Shown: positions 51,838 through 60,153 of the stretch, in pieces
Layout: each line of letters starts with the position of its first letter
Position numbering within the stretch: position 1 is the stretch's first letter
Source: Neobacillus muris
GTDB lineage: Bacteria > Bacillota > Bacilli > Bacillales > Cytobacillaceae
Reading direction: 5' to 3'
Assembly (NCBI RefSeq): GCF_943193175.1
Contig: NZ_CALPDF010000008.1
Span: 1-64,000, forward strand
DNA length: 64,000 nt
Translations under genes and position numbers: made by a program
The notes under the pieces: model-generated
Databases searched by the model: none
The model's input: only the letters and a program-made list of their open reading frames with translations
Told to the model about the DNA's origin: nothing

Positions 51838-51851
51838 AAAATGAACCTATA
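51836..51851. promoter_or_regulatory. PadR operator, copy 3 (inverted orientation)
   Basis: TTAAAATGAACCTATA is the reverse complement of copy 1's TATAGGTTAATTTTAA with one mismatch in sixteen. It overlaps the padR -10 and start point. Confidence 0.6.
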
Positions 51852-51880
51852 AAATTCAACTAAGGATAAGGAGTGGTCTA

Positions 51881-52426
51881 ATGAGTTCCATTCGTTTTGC
51901 CATGCTTACTTTATTGGCACGAGAGCCGCTAAGCGGATACGATATAAAACAGCAGATGAATAGCCGAATGGGTCCATTCTGGAAAGCGGGAAGCAATCAA
52001 GTATATCCCGAATTGGCAAAGATGGATGAGGAAGGACTTGTGGTACTGCATGGAGTCGAGCAAAATGATTATCGGCCTGCTCGAAAAGTATATAAAATGA
52101 CAGAAAGCGGGCTTCAAGAACTAATTCGTTGGACACTGGGGCCTACTGAACCAGAAATAATACGAGATGAATTCCTTTTGAAGGCATACAATTCTTGGCT
52201 TGTTGAATTCGAAGAAATGATTCCACGGTTAGAAGAAAAAAAGAAGGAACATGAGGAAAAATTGACTATCTATTTAGACAAGGTAAACGAGCTGAACGAT
52301 ATTCTTGATCGATCCAATCCACGGGATCCCATTCTATCCAGCATAAACGTCGTGGAATTCGGAATTGAATATGAAAAGCTCTATATTAAGTGGTGTGATA
52401 ATTTAATTGAAAAGCTAAAAAGTTAA
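51881..52426 (+). CDS. PadR-family transcriptional regulator
   Basis: 181 residues. N-terminal PadR winged helix (A-M-L-T-L-L-A-R-E-P-L-S-G-Y-D-I-K-Q-Q, ~6-24; N-Q-V-Y-P-E-L-A-K-M-D-E-E-G-L-V, ~37-52) and the C-terminal helical dimerisation domain of the Vir_act_alpha_C type (~95-178), with a charged coiled stretch E-E-K-K-K-E-H-E-E-K. PadR regulators are repressors released by phenolic or hydrophobic compounds. ATG with AAGGAG eight bases before. The upstream region carries three copies of TATAGGTTAATTTTAA in both orientations. Expected to repress itself and the divergent small gene. Confidence 0.9.
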   Translation: MSSIRFAMLTLLAREPLSGYDIKQQMNSRMGPFWKAGSNQVYPELAKMDEEGLVVLHGVEQNDYRPARKVYKMTESGLQELIRWTLGPTEPEIIRDEFLLKAYNSWLVEFEEMIPRLEEKKKEHEEKLTIYLDKVNELNDILDRSNPRDPILSSINVVEFGIEYEKLYIKWCDNLIEKLKS

Positions 52427-52497
52427 TTCTGAGGTGTAAATAAGAATCAAGACCAGCTTTATAAAATGGAATAAATAAACTAACACAGTCCGGTAAT

Positions 52498-52526
52498 TTG
52501 GCCCATGAATTTTACTGTTATGTAAT
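52498..52526 (+). promoter_or_regulatory. promoter of the two-component/ABC operon
   Basis: TTGGCC (52498-52503, 4 of 6), 17 bases, TGTAAT (52521-52526, 5 of 6), ~55 bases before the response-regulator start. A reasonable sigma-A candidate. Confidence 0.45.
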
Positions 52527-52580
52527 AATAAGAAATAGAAATACCCTTAAAAGAAAGGAAGTGAACGGCCCCCAGGCCCT

Positions 52581-53219
52581 ATGAAAATAAAAATCCTAAT
52601 TGCTGATGATAACTCCTTTATTCGGGAAGGAATGAAAATTATCCTGTCCACCTACGAAGAATTTGAAGTAGTAACTACCGTTAACGATGGAAAAGTTGCC
52701 GTGGAATATTGTCTGAACCATGAAGTCGACATTGCCTTACTAGATGTCCGAATGCCAAATATGAATGGTGTTGAAGCAACAAAGCATCTAACCGAACAAA
52801 CGAAGACCAAACCCCTTATTCTGACAACCTTTGACGATGACGAATACATACTTGATGCGATAAAAAACGGAGCAAAAGGGTACTTATTAAAAAATAAGGA
52901 CCCAGAGGAAATTCGAAATGCGATCCATAGTGTTTATAAAGGCAACAGTATCATCCAGGATGTGATCTTAGAAAAAATCAAGTCGAATCTGACCGGAACA
53001 AGACAACCAGAAACCAAGATTGATCTCTCCCAATTTACAGAACGGGAGCAGAACATCCTCGCTTTAATAGCAAAAGGTTATTCCAATAAAGCCATTTCAA
53101 AGGAATTGTTTATCTCGGAAGGCACAGTCGCCAACTACATAACCTCTATTTTAAATAAGACTGGGCTTGAGCACCGCACACAAATAGCGATTTACTATTT
53201 GACCGGGAAAGTGGATTAA
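52581..53219 (+). CDS. NarL/LuxR-type response regulator (LnrK-like)
   Basis: 212 residues. Receiver domain: acidic pair Asp9-Asp10, phospho-acceptor Asp55 (L-L-D-V-R-M-P-N), Thr/Ser ~82-83 and Lys104. C-terminal LuxR helix-turn-helix with F-T-E-R-E-Q-N-I-L-A-L-I-A-K-G-Y-S-N-K (~148-166) and I-S-E-G-T-V-A-N-Y. Immediately followed by its histidine kinase (one-base gap) and a three-gene ABC exporter. This gene content matches LnrJK-LnrLMN of B. subtilis, where the regulator activates the exporter in response to linearmycin-type polyenes. The ATG follows a GAAAGGAAG site at a long distance (~16 bases), so translation may be weak. Confidence 0.9.
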   Translation: MKIKILIADDNSFIREGMKIILSTYEEFEVVTTVNDGKVAVEYCLNHEVDIALLDVRMPNMNGVEATKHLTEQTKTKPLILTTFDDDEYILDAIKNGAKGYLLKNKDPEEIRNAIHSVYKGNSIIQDVILEKIKSNLTGTRQPETKIDLSQFTEREQNILALIAKGYSNKAISKELFISEGTVANYITSILNKTGLEHRTQIAIYYLTGKVD

Positions 53220-53220
53220 G

Positions 53221-54327
53221 ATGGATTTCTGGATTATCTTTTCAAAGCTCGCCATCCTATTGTTCATCGCCTATACCAGCGTACAAACGGCTACGGGCCA
53301 TCAGGCCTGGACCGTTTTGGCGCTATTAATCTATGTCTGCATTAACATTGCACAGCATACGTTCAAAAACGACAACTTGAGAAAATGCCTGCAGGGACTA
53401 TCGATTGTCCTTTCGCTAGGCTCCTATCTCTTTGTCTATCCATTATTTTGTTTAGTTTTACCCTTATCCCTTGTTGAACTGACAGCAAGTTTTTCTTGCA
53501 AAAAAGTCATACTATTGTTGATTTCATTACTGCCTATCTTCTATATTCAGGAGATGCTGCGGCCTATTTACGGTTTAACAGCCATCTTTTGTTGGATGCT
53601 CTTTTGCATCGTGTCCCATTCCAAAGAAAAATGGACCAAAAATGAAATGCAGTTAGATGGGATGCGTAGACAACTCGAGCAATTAACGAAACGCTTAAAT
53701 GAAAATACGGAATTTATCCGCCAGTCAGAATACACGTTTCGATTAGAGGAAAGAAATAGGATTTCTCAGGAGATTCATGATAAAATCGGCCATTCAATGA
53801 CCGGAGCCCTGATACAAATGGAAGCTGCCAAGCGGCTGATCGATACGGATAAGAACAAAGCGGAGGAGCTGCTTCAAAATGCGATCAGCATTTCTAAGGA
53901 CGGTATCGAAAACATTCGCTTGACACTAAAAAATTTGAAGCCGCCGACAGAACAAATCGGGGTTCACCGTCTAAAACTGTTAATTGATGATTTTGACGCC
54001 AAAAACCTCTTTCAAACTATTCTTATTCATGAGGGAAATTTAGATGTGATCACCCCTATTCAATGGAAAATTATCCATGAAAATGTGACAGAGGCTTTAA
54101 CCAACGCGATGAAGTATTCCAAGGCAACCCAGGTTTCCGTTGGCATTAAGGTATTAAATAAAATCATCCGAGTGGAAATAAAGGACAATGGTATCGGATC
54201 GGGACAAGTGACAAAGGGTTTGGGGATCCTTGGTATGGAGGAGAGGACTGCCTCTGTTGATGGTACAATCATTATTGACAGTTCTAACGGATTTTCCGTC
54301 ACCGTGCTCCTCCCGCTTACCATATGA
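53221..54327 (+). CDS. sensor histidine kinase of the NarX/LnrJ type
   Basis: 368 residues. About five membrane helices in the first 135 residues with little extracellular loop, so the signal is probably sensed within or at the membrane. A coiled linker (L-E-Q-L-T-K-R-L-N-E-N-T-E) leads to the HisKA_3 box E-R-N-R-I-S-Q-E-I-H-D-K-I-G-H (phospho-His186), then a HATPase domain with N box N-V-T-E-A-L-T-N-A-M-K-Y and G1 K-D-N-G-I-G. Membrane-embedded kinases next to ABC exporters usually sense lipophilic antibiotics, in line with LnrJ. Upstream of the exporter genes, separated by a hairpin. Confidence 0.9.
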   Translation: MDFWIIFSKLAILLFIAYTSVQTATGHQAWTVLALLIYVCINIAQHTFKNDNLRKCLQGLSIVLSLGSYLFVYPLFCLVLPLSLVELTASFSCKKVILLLISLLPIFYIQEMLRPIYGLTAIFCWMLFCIVSHSKEKWTKNEMQLDGMRRQLEQLTKRLNENTEFIRQSEYTFRLEERNRISQEIHDKIGHSMTGALIQMEAAKRLIDTDKNKAEELLQNAISISKDGIENIRLTLKNLKPPTEQIGVHRLKLLIDDFDAKNLFQTILIHEGNLDVITPIQWKIIHENVTEALTNAMKYSKATQVSVGIKVLNKIIRVEIKDNGIGSGQVTKGLGILGMEERTASVDGTIIIDSSNGFSVTVLLPLTI

Positions 54328-54362
54328 AATTCTCACCCTCACAAAATGAATATCTTCATATG

Positions 54363-54403
54363 AAAAGAATGAACGTTTGCACTTATATACCGTTCGTTCT
54401 TTT
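54363..54403 (+). terminator. hairpin with U-run between kinase and ABC genes
   Basis: AAAAGAATGAACG pairs with CGTTCGTTCTTTT (one mismatch) over a 15-base loop, followed by six Ts, in the ~107-base gap between the kinase and the exporter ATPase. It should reduce read-through, so the exporter may have its own inducible promoter or be attenuated. Confidence 0.65.
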
Positions 54404-54434
54404 TTTATACTGATAATACACTAGCGATTTAGGA

Positions 54435-55370
54435 GTGAATGACATGAATGTTTTAGAAATACAAAACCTGACGAAAAAATTCGGCGATTTTATCGCGGTT
54501 GATAATATGTCCTTATCCGTTGCTGAAGGAGAAATTTTTGGTTTTCTCGGAACCAATGGTGCCGGAAAAAGTACAACGATCAACATGATTGCAGGCCTAT
54601 TGCGGAGCAATGATGGCACCATTGAGATTCTTGGAAAAAACAGCCGGTTTGCCAAAATGAACCTCGGCATGGTCCCTCAGGATTTGGCCATCTACGAGGA
54701 TATGACCGCTTTTGAAAACGTGAAATTCTTTGCCGGTCTTTACGGCCTGCGAGGCAATCTATTAAAGGAACGAGTCGAGGAAGCACTGGAGTTCGTCGGG
54801 CTAGAGGATAAACACAAGAGCTATCCAAAAAGTTTTTCAGGCGGAATGAAAAGACGCCTAAATATCGCCTGTTCCATTGCCCACCGCCCAAAGCTGATTA
54901 TTATGGATGAACCAACAGTTGGGATTGATCCCCAGTCACGAAACTATATTCTCAACTCTGTCCGCAAATTAAACGAAATGGGCTGTACGATCATTTATAC
55001 CAGCCACTATATGGAGGAAGTAGAAGAAATTTGCACCCGGGTAGCCATCATTGACCATGGAAAAATCATCGCTGAAGGAACCAAGGACCAGCTAAAATCG
55101 ATTATTACCAATACGAAGGATATATGGATTGAAGTCAGGTCAGCTGAACAGTTGAATTTAGAGTCCGTTAAAGAAATTCATGGTGTAGAAGCCGTTCAAT
55201 TAGAGGACAACGTTTTAAAAATCAACTCGGACACTGGTGTCAATAATTTAAATAAAATCATTGAGCACCTTATCAATCATCAGATTGAAATCCGGTCTTG
55301 TGAAGAAAAAGCGCCTAACTTGGAAACTGTCTTTTTAACCTTAACAGGCAGAAATCTGCGCGACCACTAA
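54435..55370 (+). CDS. ABC exporter ATP-binding protein (LnrL-like)
   Basis: 311 residues. Walker A G-T-N-G-A-G-K-S-T-T-I (~40-50), Q-loop M-V-P-Q-D-L-A, signature F-S-G-G-M-K-R-R, Walker B L-I-I-M-D-E-P-T-V-G-I-D, H-loop T-S-H-Y-M-E-E-V, then the C-terminal extension of DrrA/CcmA-type drug exporters. Length equals B. subtilis LnrL. With two permeases downstream it would pump lipophilic antibiotics or membrane-active natural products out of the membrane. AGGAG nine bases before ATG. Confidence 0.9.
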   Translation: MNDMNVLEIQNLTKKFGDFIAVDNMSLSVAEGEIFGFLGTNGAGKSTTINMIAGLLRSNDGTIEILGKNSRFAKMNLGMVPQDLAIYEDMTAFENVKFFAGLYGLRGNLLKERVEEALEFVGLEDKHKSYPKSFSGGMKRRLNIACSIAHRPKLIIMDEPTVGIDPQSRNYILNSVRKLNEMGCTIIYTSHYMEEVEEICTRVAIIDHGKIIAEGTKDQLKSIITNTKDIWIEVRSAEQLNLESVKEIHGVEAVQLEDNVLKINSDTGVNNLNKIIEHLINHQIEIRSCEEKAPNLETVFLTLTGRNLRDH

Positions 55371-55394
55371 ACAAACGGAAAGAAGGCTTTTTCA

Positions 55395-56507
55395 ATGAAC
55401 GTATTCTTGATTGCTTGGAAGGAAATAAAAACATCATTCCGGGATCTCCGGACATTGTTATTTTTAATTGCCTTTCCCATTTTGTTAATGCTTGTACTCG
55501 GCACCGCCTTGACAAATGCGTTTTCAACAAGTATTACCGTTGATGAAATGAAGGTTTTATATAAAGATACAACACATGCTGATTATTTTAAACAATTTGT
55601 AGAACAAGCAAAGAAATCAGGCATTCAATTTAAGGAAGTATCTGTAAATATAAATGGAAAAAATGAAGTCAAGCAAGGCAAGTATCATGGGTATATTGAA
55701 ACTGATCCAAATGGAATCCAGCTTTACCTGAATAATAAGACATCGATAGAAGGAAATATCCTGCAAGGAATGCTTTCCGCCTATGTCGATCAATACAATA
55801 TTGCATCGGTCATCATCAAAACCAATCCCGAAAAGATGGAAGATGCCTTCTCACGTGAGAAACAAGACGATTTTATTAAGGAAACCTCTCTCCTTCCTGG
55901 TAAACAGCCCAGTTCTATGGACTACTACGCCATTGCGACAACAACCTTAATCATTCTTTTCGGTTCCTTGAATGCAAGTTCCTTAATCGTTAGTGAAAGA
56001 ACAAGAAAGACGGCTGACCGTTTGATTGCTTCACCTGTGTCGAAAAGCGAAATCTTTATTGGAAAAGTACTGGGGGGGCTTGTTACCAATATCCTTTGCG
56101 TTTTGCTTGTCGTCTTTTTTAGTAAACTCGTTTTCAAAGCGAATTGGGGCGACCATCTAGGATTGGTATTCCTTGTTCTTTTGACTGAGATTGTCTTTGC
56201 TGTAAGTCTGGGGATTGGTATCAGCTTTTTAGCAAAAGCAAGCGGCGGTCCGTCCATTATTCTCATGGTGGCGATCCAATTGGCAGGTTTTTTTGGCGGA
56301 GCCTATTATAAAATTGATAACGCGGAAGGACTCTATAAGCTGCTAACCGACCTTTCCCCGCTAACTTGGGTCAACTCAAGTATAACCAAAATCATTTATT
56401 CACATGACTTTTCGGCTGCTATACCAGCTATAGGTTTCAATCTTGCCGGAGCGATTGTATTTTTACTGGTAGCCGTTATCTCTTTACAAAGACGGGAGGG
56501 ATTATGA
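55395..56507 (+). CDS. ABC-2 type exporter permease (LnrM-like)
   Basis: 370 residues. ABC-2 topology: one N-terminal membrane helix (L-L-F-L-I-A-F-P-I-L-L-M-L-V-L), a large extracytoplasmic region (~50-175), then five helices with the S-E-R-T-R-K-T-A-D-R-L-I-A-S-P-V motif, typical of type 2 transporters, and G-Y/L-K-L-L-T-D-L-S-P-L-T-W-V. ATG with GAAGG eight bases before. Overlaps the next permease gene by four bases. Forms the membrane channel with the second permease and the ATPase. Confidence 0.9.
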   Translation: MNVFLIAWKEIKTSFRDLRTLLFLIAFPILLMLVLGTALTNAFSTSITVDEMKVLYKDTTHADYFKQFVEQAKKSGIQFKEVSVNINGKNEVKQGKYHGYIETDPNGIQLYLNNKTSIEGNILQGMLSAYVDQYNIASVIIKTNPEKMEDAFSREKQDDFIKETSLLPGKQPSSMDYYAIATTTLIILFGSLNASSLIVSERTRKTADRLIASPVSKSEIFIGKVLGGLVTNILCVLLVVFFSKLVFKANWGDHLGLVFLVLLTEIVFAVSLGIGISFLAKASGGPSIILMVAIQLAGFFGGAYYKIDNAEGLYKLLTDLSPLTWVNSSITKIIYSHDFSAAIPAIGFNLAGAIVFLLVAVISLQRREGL

Positions 56508-57652
56508 TGAAGGATATCCTCTGGTTAATTCAACATACACTTCGGAAAACGTTTAGAAATAAGAAAAATATCATTTTGTATCTCTGTATGCCTTTAATCG
56601 GTATCTTCATCGCCCTGTTAGCCCATAGCGATGACCAAACGGTGACCCTCCATGTTGGAATTGTCGATCAGGACAAAGGTGAAATCACGACCGATACGAT
56701 TCAGTTTTTAAAAGGATTGGAAAACGTTGAAATTTCGATGATAAATGAAGATATGGTTAGTGAGCTGATTTCTTCCGGAAAGCTGGATACCGTCATAACC
56801 TTTGAAGCAGGATATGCCGCAAGTATCTACCAAGGCAATCCAGGCCATCTTCGGATTACCTCCATTAAAGGGGACACGGTTAATGCCTATATCAAATCTT
56901 ATTTACATCAATATATTGATAACCTTGCCACCATTGGATATGCTGCCGGCGGAAATTTGCAAACCTTTGAAACCATGTATAACAACTTTCAACAAATTGA
57001 TTTTAAGCTTACCACCAATAATTTGGAGGATAGCTCCAGCAGCAAATATATGACCAATCAGACCATCGGTTTTCTTATTTTCATCATGCTTATGTCTGCG
57101 ACAAACCTATCTGAGATCATTTTGTTAGAAAAAGAACAACGGACCTATTACCGATTGTTATCAACACCGATCAATGCGAGAAAGTATATCCTTTCCAATA
57201 TCATCGTGAATCTGATCGTAATGATTATGCAAATTCTGGTCACCATTACCATTATGAGAACCCTCTTTCATATCGGAACGAATATCCCATTTTGGCAAAT
57301 CTTTGTTGTCATGCTGTTGTTTTCTTTCGTTTCGATCGGGCTGTCGCTTGTGATTATTTCTTTCTCAAACAGCCGTGCTTTGGCCTCTGCCTTGCAAAAT
57401 TTTATTGTCACACCGACGGTTATGCTGTCAGGATGCTTTTGGCCAATTGATGTCATGCCGGAATCTCTGCAAAAAATCGCCGATTTTCTGCCGCAGCGCT
57501 GGACGTTAGATACGTTGACCAAGCTGCAGGAAGGAAATTCGTTTGCAAGCTTGTATCTAAATCTGATGATACTAGTTGCCTTTGCCTTAACGTTTTTCTT
57601 GATAGCCGTCTACAAATTTAGCAGAAATAACACCACACAGAATTTTATATGA
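56504..57652 (+). CDS. ABC-2 type exporter permease (LnrN-like)
   Basis: 382 residues. Same topology as its partner: N-terminal helix after R-K-T-F-R-N-K-K-N-I, extracytoplasmic domain, then I-L-L-E-K-E-Q-R-T-Y-Y-R-L-L-S-T-P-I before the last five helices, and F-L-P-Q-R-W-T-L-D-T-L near the end. Start overlaps the previous stop (ATGATGA), with GGGAGGG before it, so the two permeases are translationally coupled. Last gene of the exporter; a long stem-loop follows. Confidence 0.9.
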   Translation: MMKDILWLIQHTLRKTFRNKKNIILYLCMPLIGIFIALLAHSDDQTVTLHVGIVDQDKGEITTDTIQFLKGLENVEISMINEDMVSELISSGKLDTVITFEAGYAASIYQGNPGHLRITSIKGDTVNAYIKSYLHQYIDNLATIGYAAGGNLQTFETMYNNFQQIDFKLTTNNLEDSSSSKYMTNQTIGFLIFIMLMSATNLSEIILLEKEQRTYYRLLSTPINARKYILSNIIVNLIVMIMQILVTITIMRTLFHIGTNIPFWQIFVVMLLFSFVSIGLSLVIISFSNSRALASALQNFIVTPTVMLSGCFWPIDVMPESLQKIADFLPQRWTLDTLTKLQEGNSFASLYLNLMILVAFALTFFLIAVYKFSRNNTTQNFI

Positions 57653-57704
57653 TACTCTTCAAAATCGTTTGGAAACGTCTAACTTGCTATTCTTTCACTA
57701 TTAA

Positions 57705-57779
57705 TAAATAGAAAAGCTTACCTTATTTGGTTAATTATTTCAAGTCAACACGCTATACCAAATATGGGGCTTTTCTATT
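57705..57779 (+). terminator. terminator of the ABC exporter operon
   Basis: AAATAGAAAAGC (57705-57716) and GCTTTTCTATTT (57768-57779) enclose an inner pairing of ATTTGGT with ACCAAAT, ~50 bases past the last permease stop, ending in a T-rich run. Confidence 0.75.
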
Positions 57780-58053
57780 TATTTTGGAAAACCAAAATAT
57801 TTTACACTTTTATATTATACTTCTTTTCAATGGTTTCGAAATTTGCCAATGAATCTTTTTCTTTCAAAGCTAAAACCTGAATGATTGAAAAAACCCTCGG
57901 GTAATTTTTGGCCAAAGAGGTTATATCTTGGTTGTTTACGTCTACGCTCAAACCCCTTCCCATTAATCTTAATTGAATCTGTACACTGAGTTTACATATC
58001 CTTAATATTCAGGTGATATGATGGGTTCACCAACGAATGAGGAGGCAGATAAA
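57780..58053. other. intergenic region with a possible gene remnant
   Basis: A minus-strand frame of 45 codons (57963-57826) reads like real protein in its middle (D-I-T-S-L-A-K-N-Y-P-R-V-F-S-I-I-Q-V-L-A-L). It lacks a ribosome site and ends where a neighbouring frame continues for eleven more codons in similar style, as if frameshifted. It may be the remains of a gene; I cannot name it. The rest contains the promoter region of the HAD gene. Confidence 0.25.
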
Positions 58054-58851
58054 ATGAATGTGCGTGCAATGTTTATTGATATGGATGGTACACTGCTAAA
58101 AGCCTCAAACAAGATTTCCAGCCGAAATATAGAAGCTATTCATATGCTCATCAATCAGGGAACCAAGGTTTTTCTGGCTACCGGCCGGCATTATGAAGTA
58201 ACCGCCCCTTACCATAAAGAAATTGGATTACGAACCCCGATGATCTGCTTGAATGGTGCCGCTATTCACGATCCAATGACAGGTAAAGCGATCCAAATGA
58301 AAACAGTCCATCTGGACGAACAACGCTTCCACGCCCTGACAGCTGATCATGATTACAATGTTATTATTAATACAGCAGATGGGGTTTATTGTAAGGAAAC
58401 CAATGAAGAAATCGATTATTGGACAAAAGTTGGGCAAATTCCTCCTCGCTTTATTGGTGATTTAAGACAGGCAAATTATCAAGATGTCCTTAAATACAGT
58501 GTTCGAACAGGGGCAGCATGCCCGGAGGTTTCCGCATTGTTTAAACAAGAGGCACAAGTCATCGATTGGAATGACGGGTTTGAGTTGATTGCTCCCAATG
58601 TATCCAAATGGACCGCCATAAAAAGCTTGATTCGCGCCTATCGAATTAGTCCAAATGAGGTTGTCGCCATTGGGGACGGTCCCAATGACATAGAAATGCT
58701 TCGTCAAGCTGGAACTGGTGTGGCAATGGGAAATGCTGGCGAAGAGGTTAAAGCTGCGGCAGACTTTGTTACAGGACACCACGAACAGGATGGATTAGCC
58801 GGGTTTATCGAACGGTATCTTCTTGAACCATATAAGTCATATGTGATTTAG
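58054..58851 (+). CDS. Cof-type HAD-IIB sugar-phosphatase-like hydrolase
   Basis: 265 residues from ATG 58054 (GAGGAGG eight bases upstream; the ATG at 58018 is upstream of that site). Motif I F-I-D-M-D-G-T-L-L (nucleophile Asp9, acid Asp11), motif II A-T-G-R, cap domain IIB (~85-180), motif III Lys in V-S-K-W-T-A-I, motif IV G-D-G-P-N-D-I-E-M-L, where the middle Asn is replaced by Pro (usually G-D-x-x-N-D). YidA/Cof-like proteins dephosphorylate sugar phosphates, flavin or pyridoxal phosphates, with broad activity. Stand-alone gene with a bidirectional terminator after it. Confidence 0.9.
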   Translation: MNVRAMFIDMDGTLLKASNKISSRNIEAIHMLINQGTKVFLATGRHYEVTAPYHKEIGLRTPMICLNGAAIHDPMTGKAIQMKTVHLDEQRFHALTADHDYNVIINTADGVYCKETNEEIDYWTKVGQIPPRFIGDLRQANYQDVLKYSVRTGAACPEVSALFKQEAQVIDWNDGFELIAPNVSKWTAIKSLIRAYRISPNEVVAIGDGPNDIEMLRQAGTGVAMGNAGEEVKAAADFVTGHHEQDGLAGFIERYLLEPYKSYVI

Positions 58852-58867
58852 GGATTTTTATAAATAA

Positions 58868-58916
58868 AAAAATGACAGGTGTGATCTGGTTCCATAGATC
58901 CATACCTGTCATTTTT
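58868..58916. terminator. bidirectional terminator between HAD and GNAT genes
   Basis: AAAAATGACAGGT and ACCTGTCATTTTT, a 13-bp perfect stem with a 23-base loop between convergent genes, with A- and T-runs at both ends. Confidence 0.92.
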
Positions 58917-58930
58917 CGGGATTGAAGAAA

Positions 58931-59389
58931 TCACTTCAATGCTTTTGTCATAAAAACACTGTTTGGGTCGTCTTTATAGTCTGAAAATGGAGAGCAATAT
59001 TCAAACCCGAAGCTGGCATACAACCTCCTGGCTGGATCAAATGCATCCATTGAGCCTGTTTCCAAACTTAGCCTTGAATAGCCGCGACGCTTGGCCTCTT
59101 CCATGATGTGTTCAAGTATTCGTTTGGCAGCCCCTTTTCTTAAATGTTTGGCCGCTGTTCGCATGGATTTGATTTCGCCATGCTGAAGATCAATTTCTTT
59201 CAGCGCGCCGCAGCCAAGCAATTCATTCCCTTCCCATGCACTCCAGAACGTAATCTCTGGTCCTCGCAATTGCTCAAGATTTAGAGCATGGATGCTTTCG
59301 GGCGGAGAATTTAATGCCATACCTAAAAGGTGTTCCCTAATCAATTCAGCAATATCAGGTCCTGTTAAATCATCGAGTTTAATATCCAT
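58931..59389 (-). CDS. GNAT acetyltransferase, YsnE-like
   Basis: About 152 residues from ATG 59389 (AGGATGG five bases before); upstream ATGs at 59398 and 59428 are alternatives. M-D-I-K-L-D-D-L-T-G-P-D-I-A-E-L-I opens as in B. subtilis YsnE. The acetyl-CoA loop is degenerate in spacing but present (H-L-R-K-G-A-A-K-R-I-L, ~92-102), followed by R-L-S-L-E-T-G-S-M and the R-R-L-Y-A-S-F-G-F motif. YsnE-type proteins acetylate small molecules and have been linked to auxin formation in plant-associated Bacillus; the substrate here is not established. Confidence 0.82.
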   Translation of the reverse strand: MDIKLDDLTGPDIAELIREHLLGMALNSPPESIHALNLEQLRGPEITFWSAWEGNELLGCGALKEIDLQHGEIKSMRTAAKHLRKGAAKRILEHIMEEAKRRGYSRLSLETGSMDAFDPARRLYASFGFEYCSPFSDYKDDPNSVFMTKALK

Positions 59390-59511
59390 ATTAACCATCC
59401 TGAAGTTTAGAATATTTAAATACAACAAAACATTTAGGTCTTAAAAAGATGATTTGTTTTTTCAATGCGTGCATTTATTTGTTTTAAAAAGATGAGTCCT
59501 TTTTCTTGAAT

Positions 59512-60153
59512 TCAATTATTACGTAAATCCTTTAAAGTATTTTTGTAATGCTCTGAGAATACTTGTTTAATTCTTTCCTCATTCTGTCCTTTCAGAGCCT
59601 CTATTAGATAAATATGGTTATCCACCAATTGGTTAATACGGACAGGTACAATATTGGCAACAGTAAGGAACATTGCTCCAACCTGGGTATCGAGCTGCTG
59701 ATGGAATTTAATTAACCTAGCATTTCCACATTTTGAAACAATTTTTTTATGGAACTCTAAGTCTATTTTTGCCAGATTCTCTAAGTCCTCTTCTAAGGTG
59801 AATTTACGAAAGCTTTCCACTAATTCTTCGAGTTCATGATAGTCGGATGGCGTTAACTGTTTTGAAGCCAGTTTAGCAGCCTCGCCTTCAAGTAAAGCCC
59901 TCAATGTATAAATTTCAACTTGATCCTGCCGAGATAACGTGGTAACAAAGGTACCTTTGTTAGTTTCATGCTTTATCAACCCTTCATTCTGAAGAAGTCT
60001 TAACGCCTCCCGAATTGGACCTCTTGATATATCCATTTTCTCAGCTAATTGGACCTGATTAATTCTTTCACCGGGTTTAAGGGTGCCATTAAAAATCATT
60101 TTTCGTATTATACTTGCTACACTATCTGATAAGGTTTGATGATTTAATAACAT
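59512..60153 (-). CDS. GntR-family regulator, FCD (FadR-like) subgroup
   Basis: 213 residues. Winged helix with V-Q-L-A-E-K-M-D-I-S-R-G-P-I-R-E-A-L-R-L-L (~34-54), then an FCD domain with the metal-site pattern D-L-E-F-H-K-K-I, R-L-I-K-F-H and N-H-I-Y-L-I-E-A-L. Probably senses a carboxylate. The ATG at 60153 lacks its own well-spaced ribosome site; a five-codon ORF begins at 60161 after AAAGGGG and ends at 60144, so translation may be coupled to it. The AmhX-like amidohydrolase lies ~640 bases upstream on the same strand; no partner is adjacent, so its regulon is unknown. Confidence 0.85.
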   Translation of the reverse strand: MLLNHQTLSDSVASIIRKMIFNGTLKPGERINQVQLAEKMDISRGPIREALRLLQNEGLIKHETNKGTFVTTLSRQDQVEIYTLRALLEGEAAKLASKQLTPSDYHELEELVESFRKFTLEEDLENLAKIDLEFHKKIVSKCGNARLIKFHQQLDTQVGAMFLTVANIVPVRINQLVDNHIYLIEALKGQNEERIKQVFSEHYKNTLKDLRNN

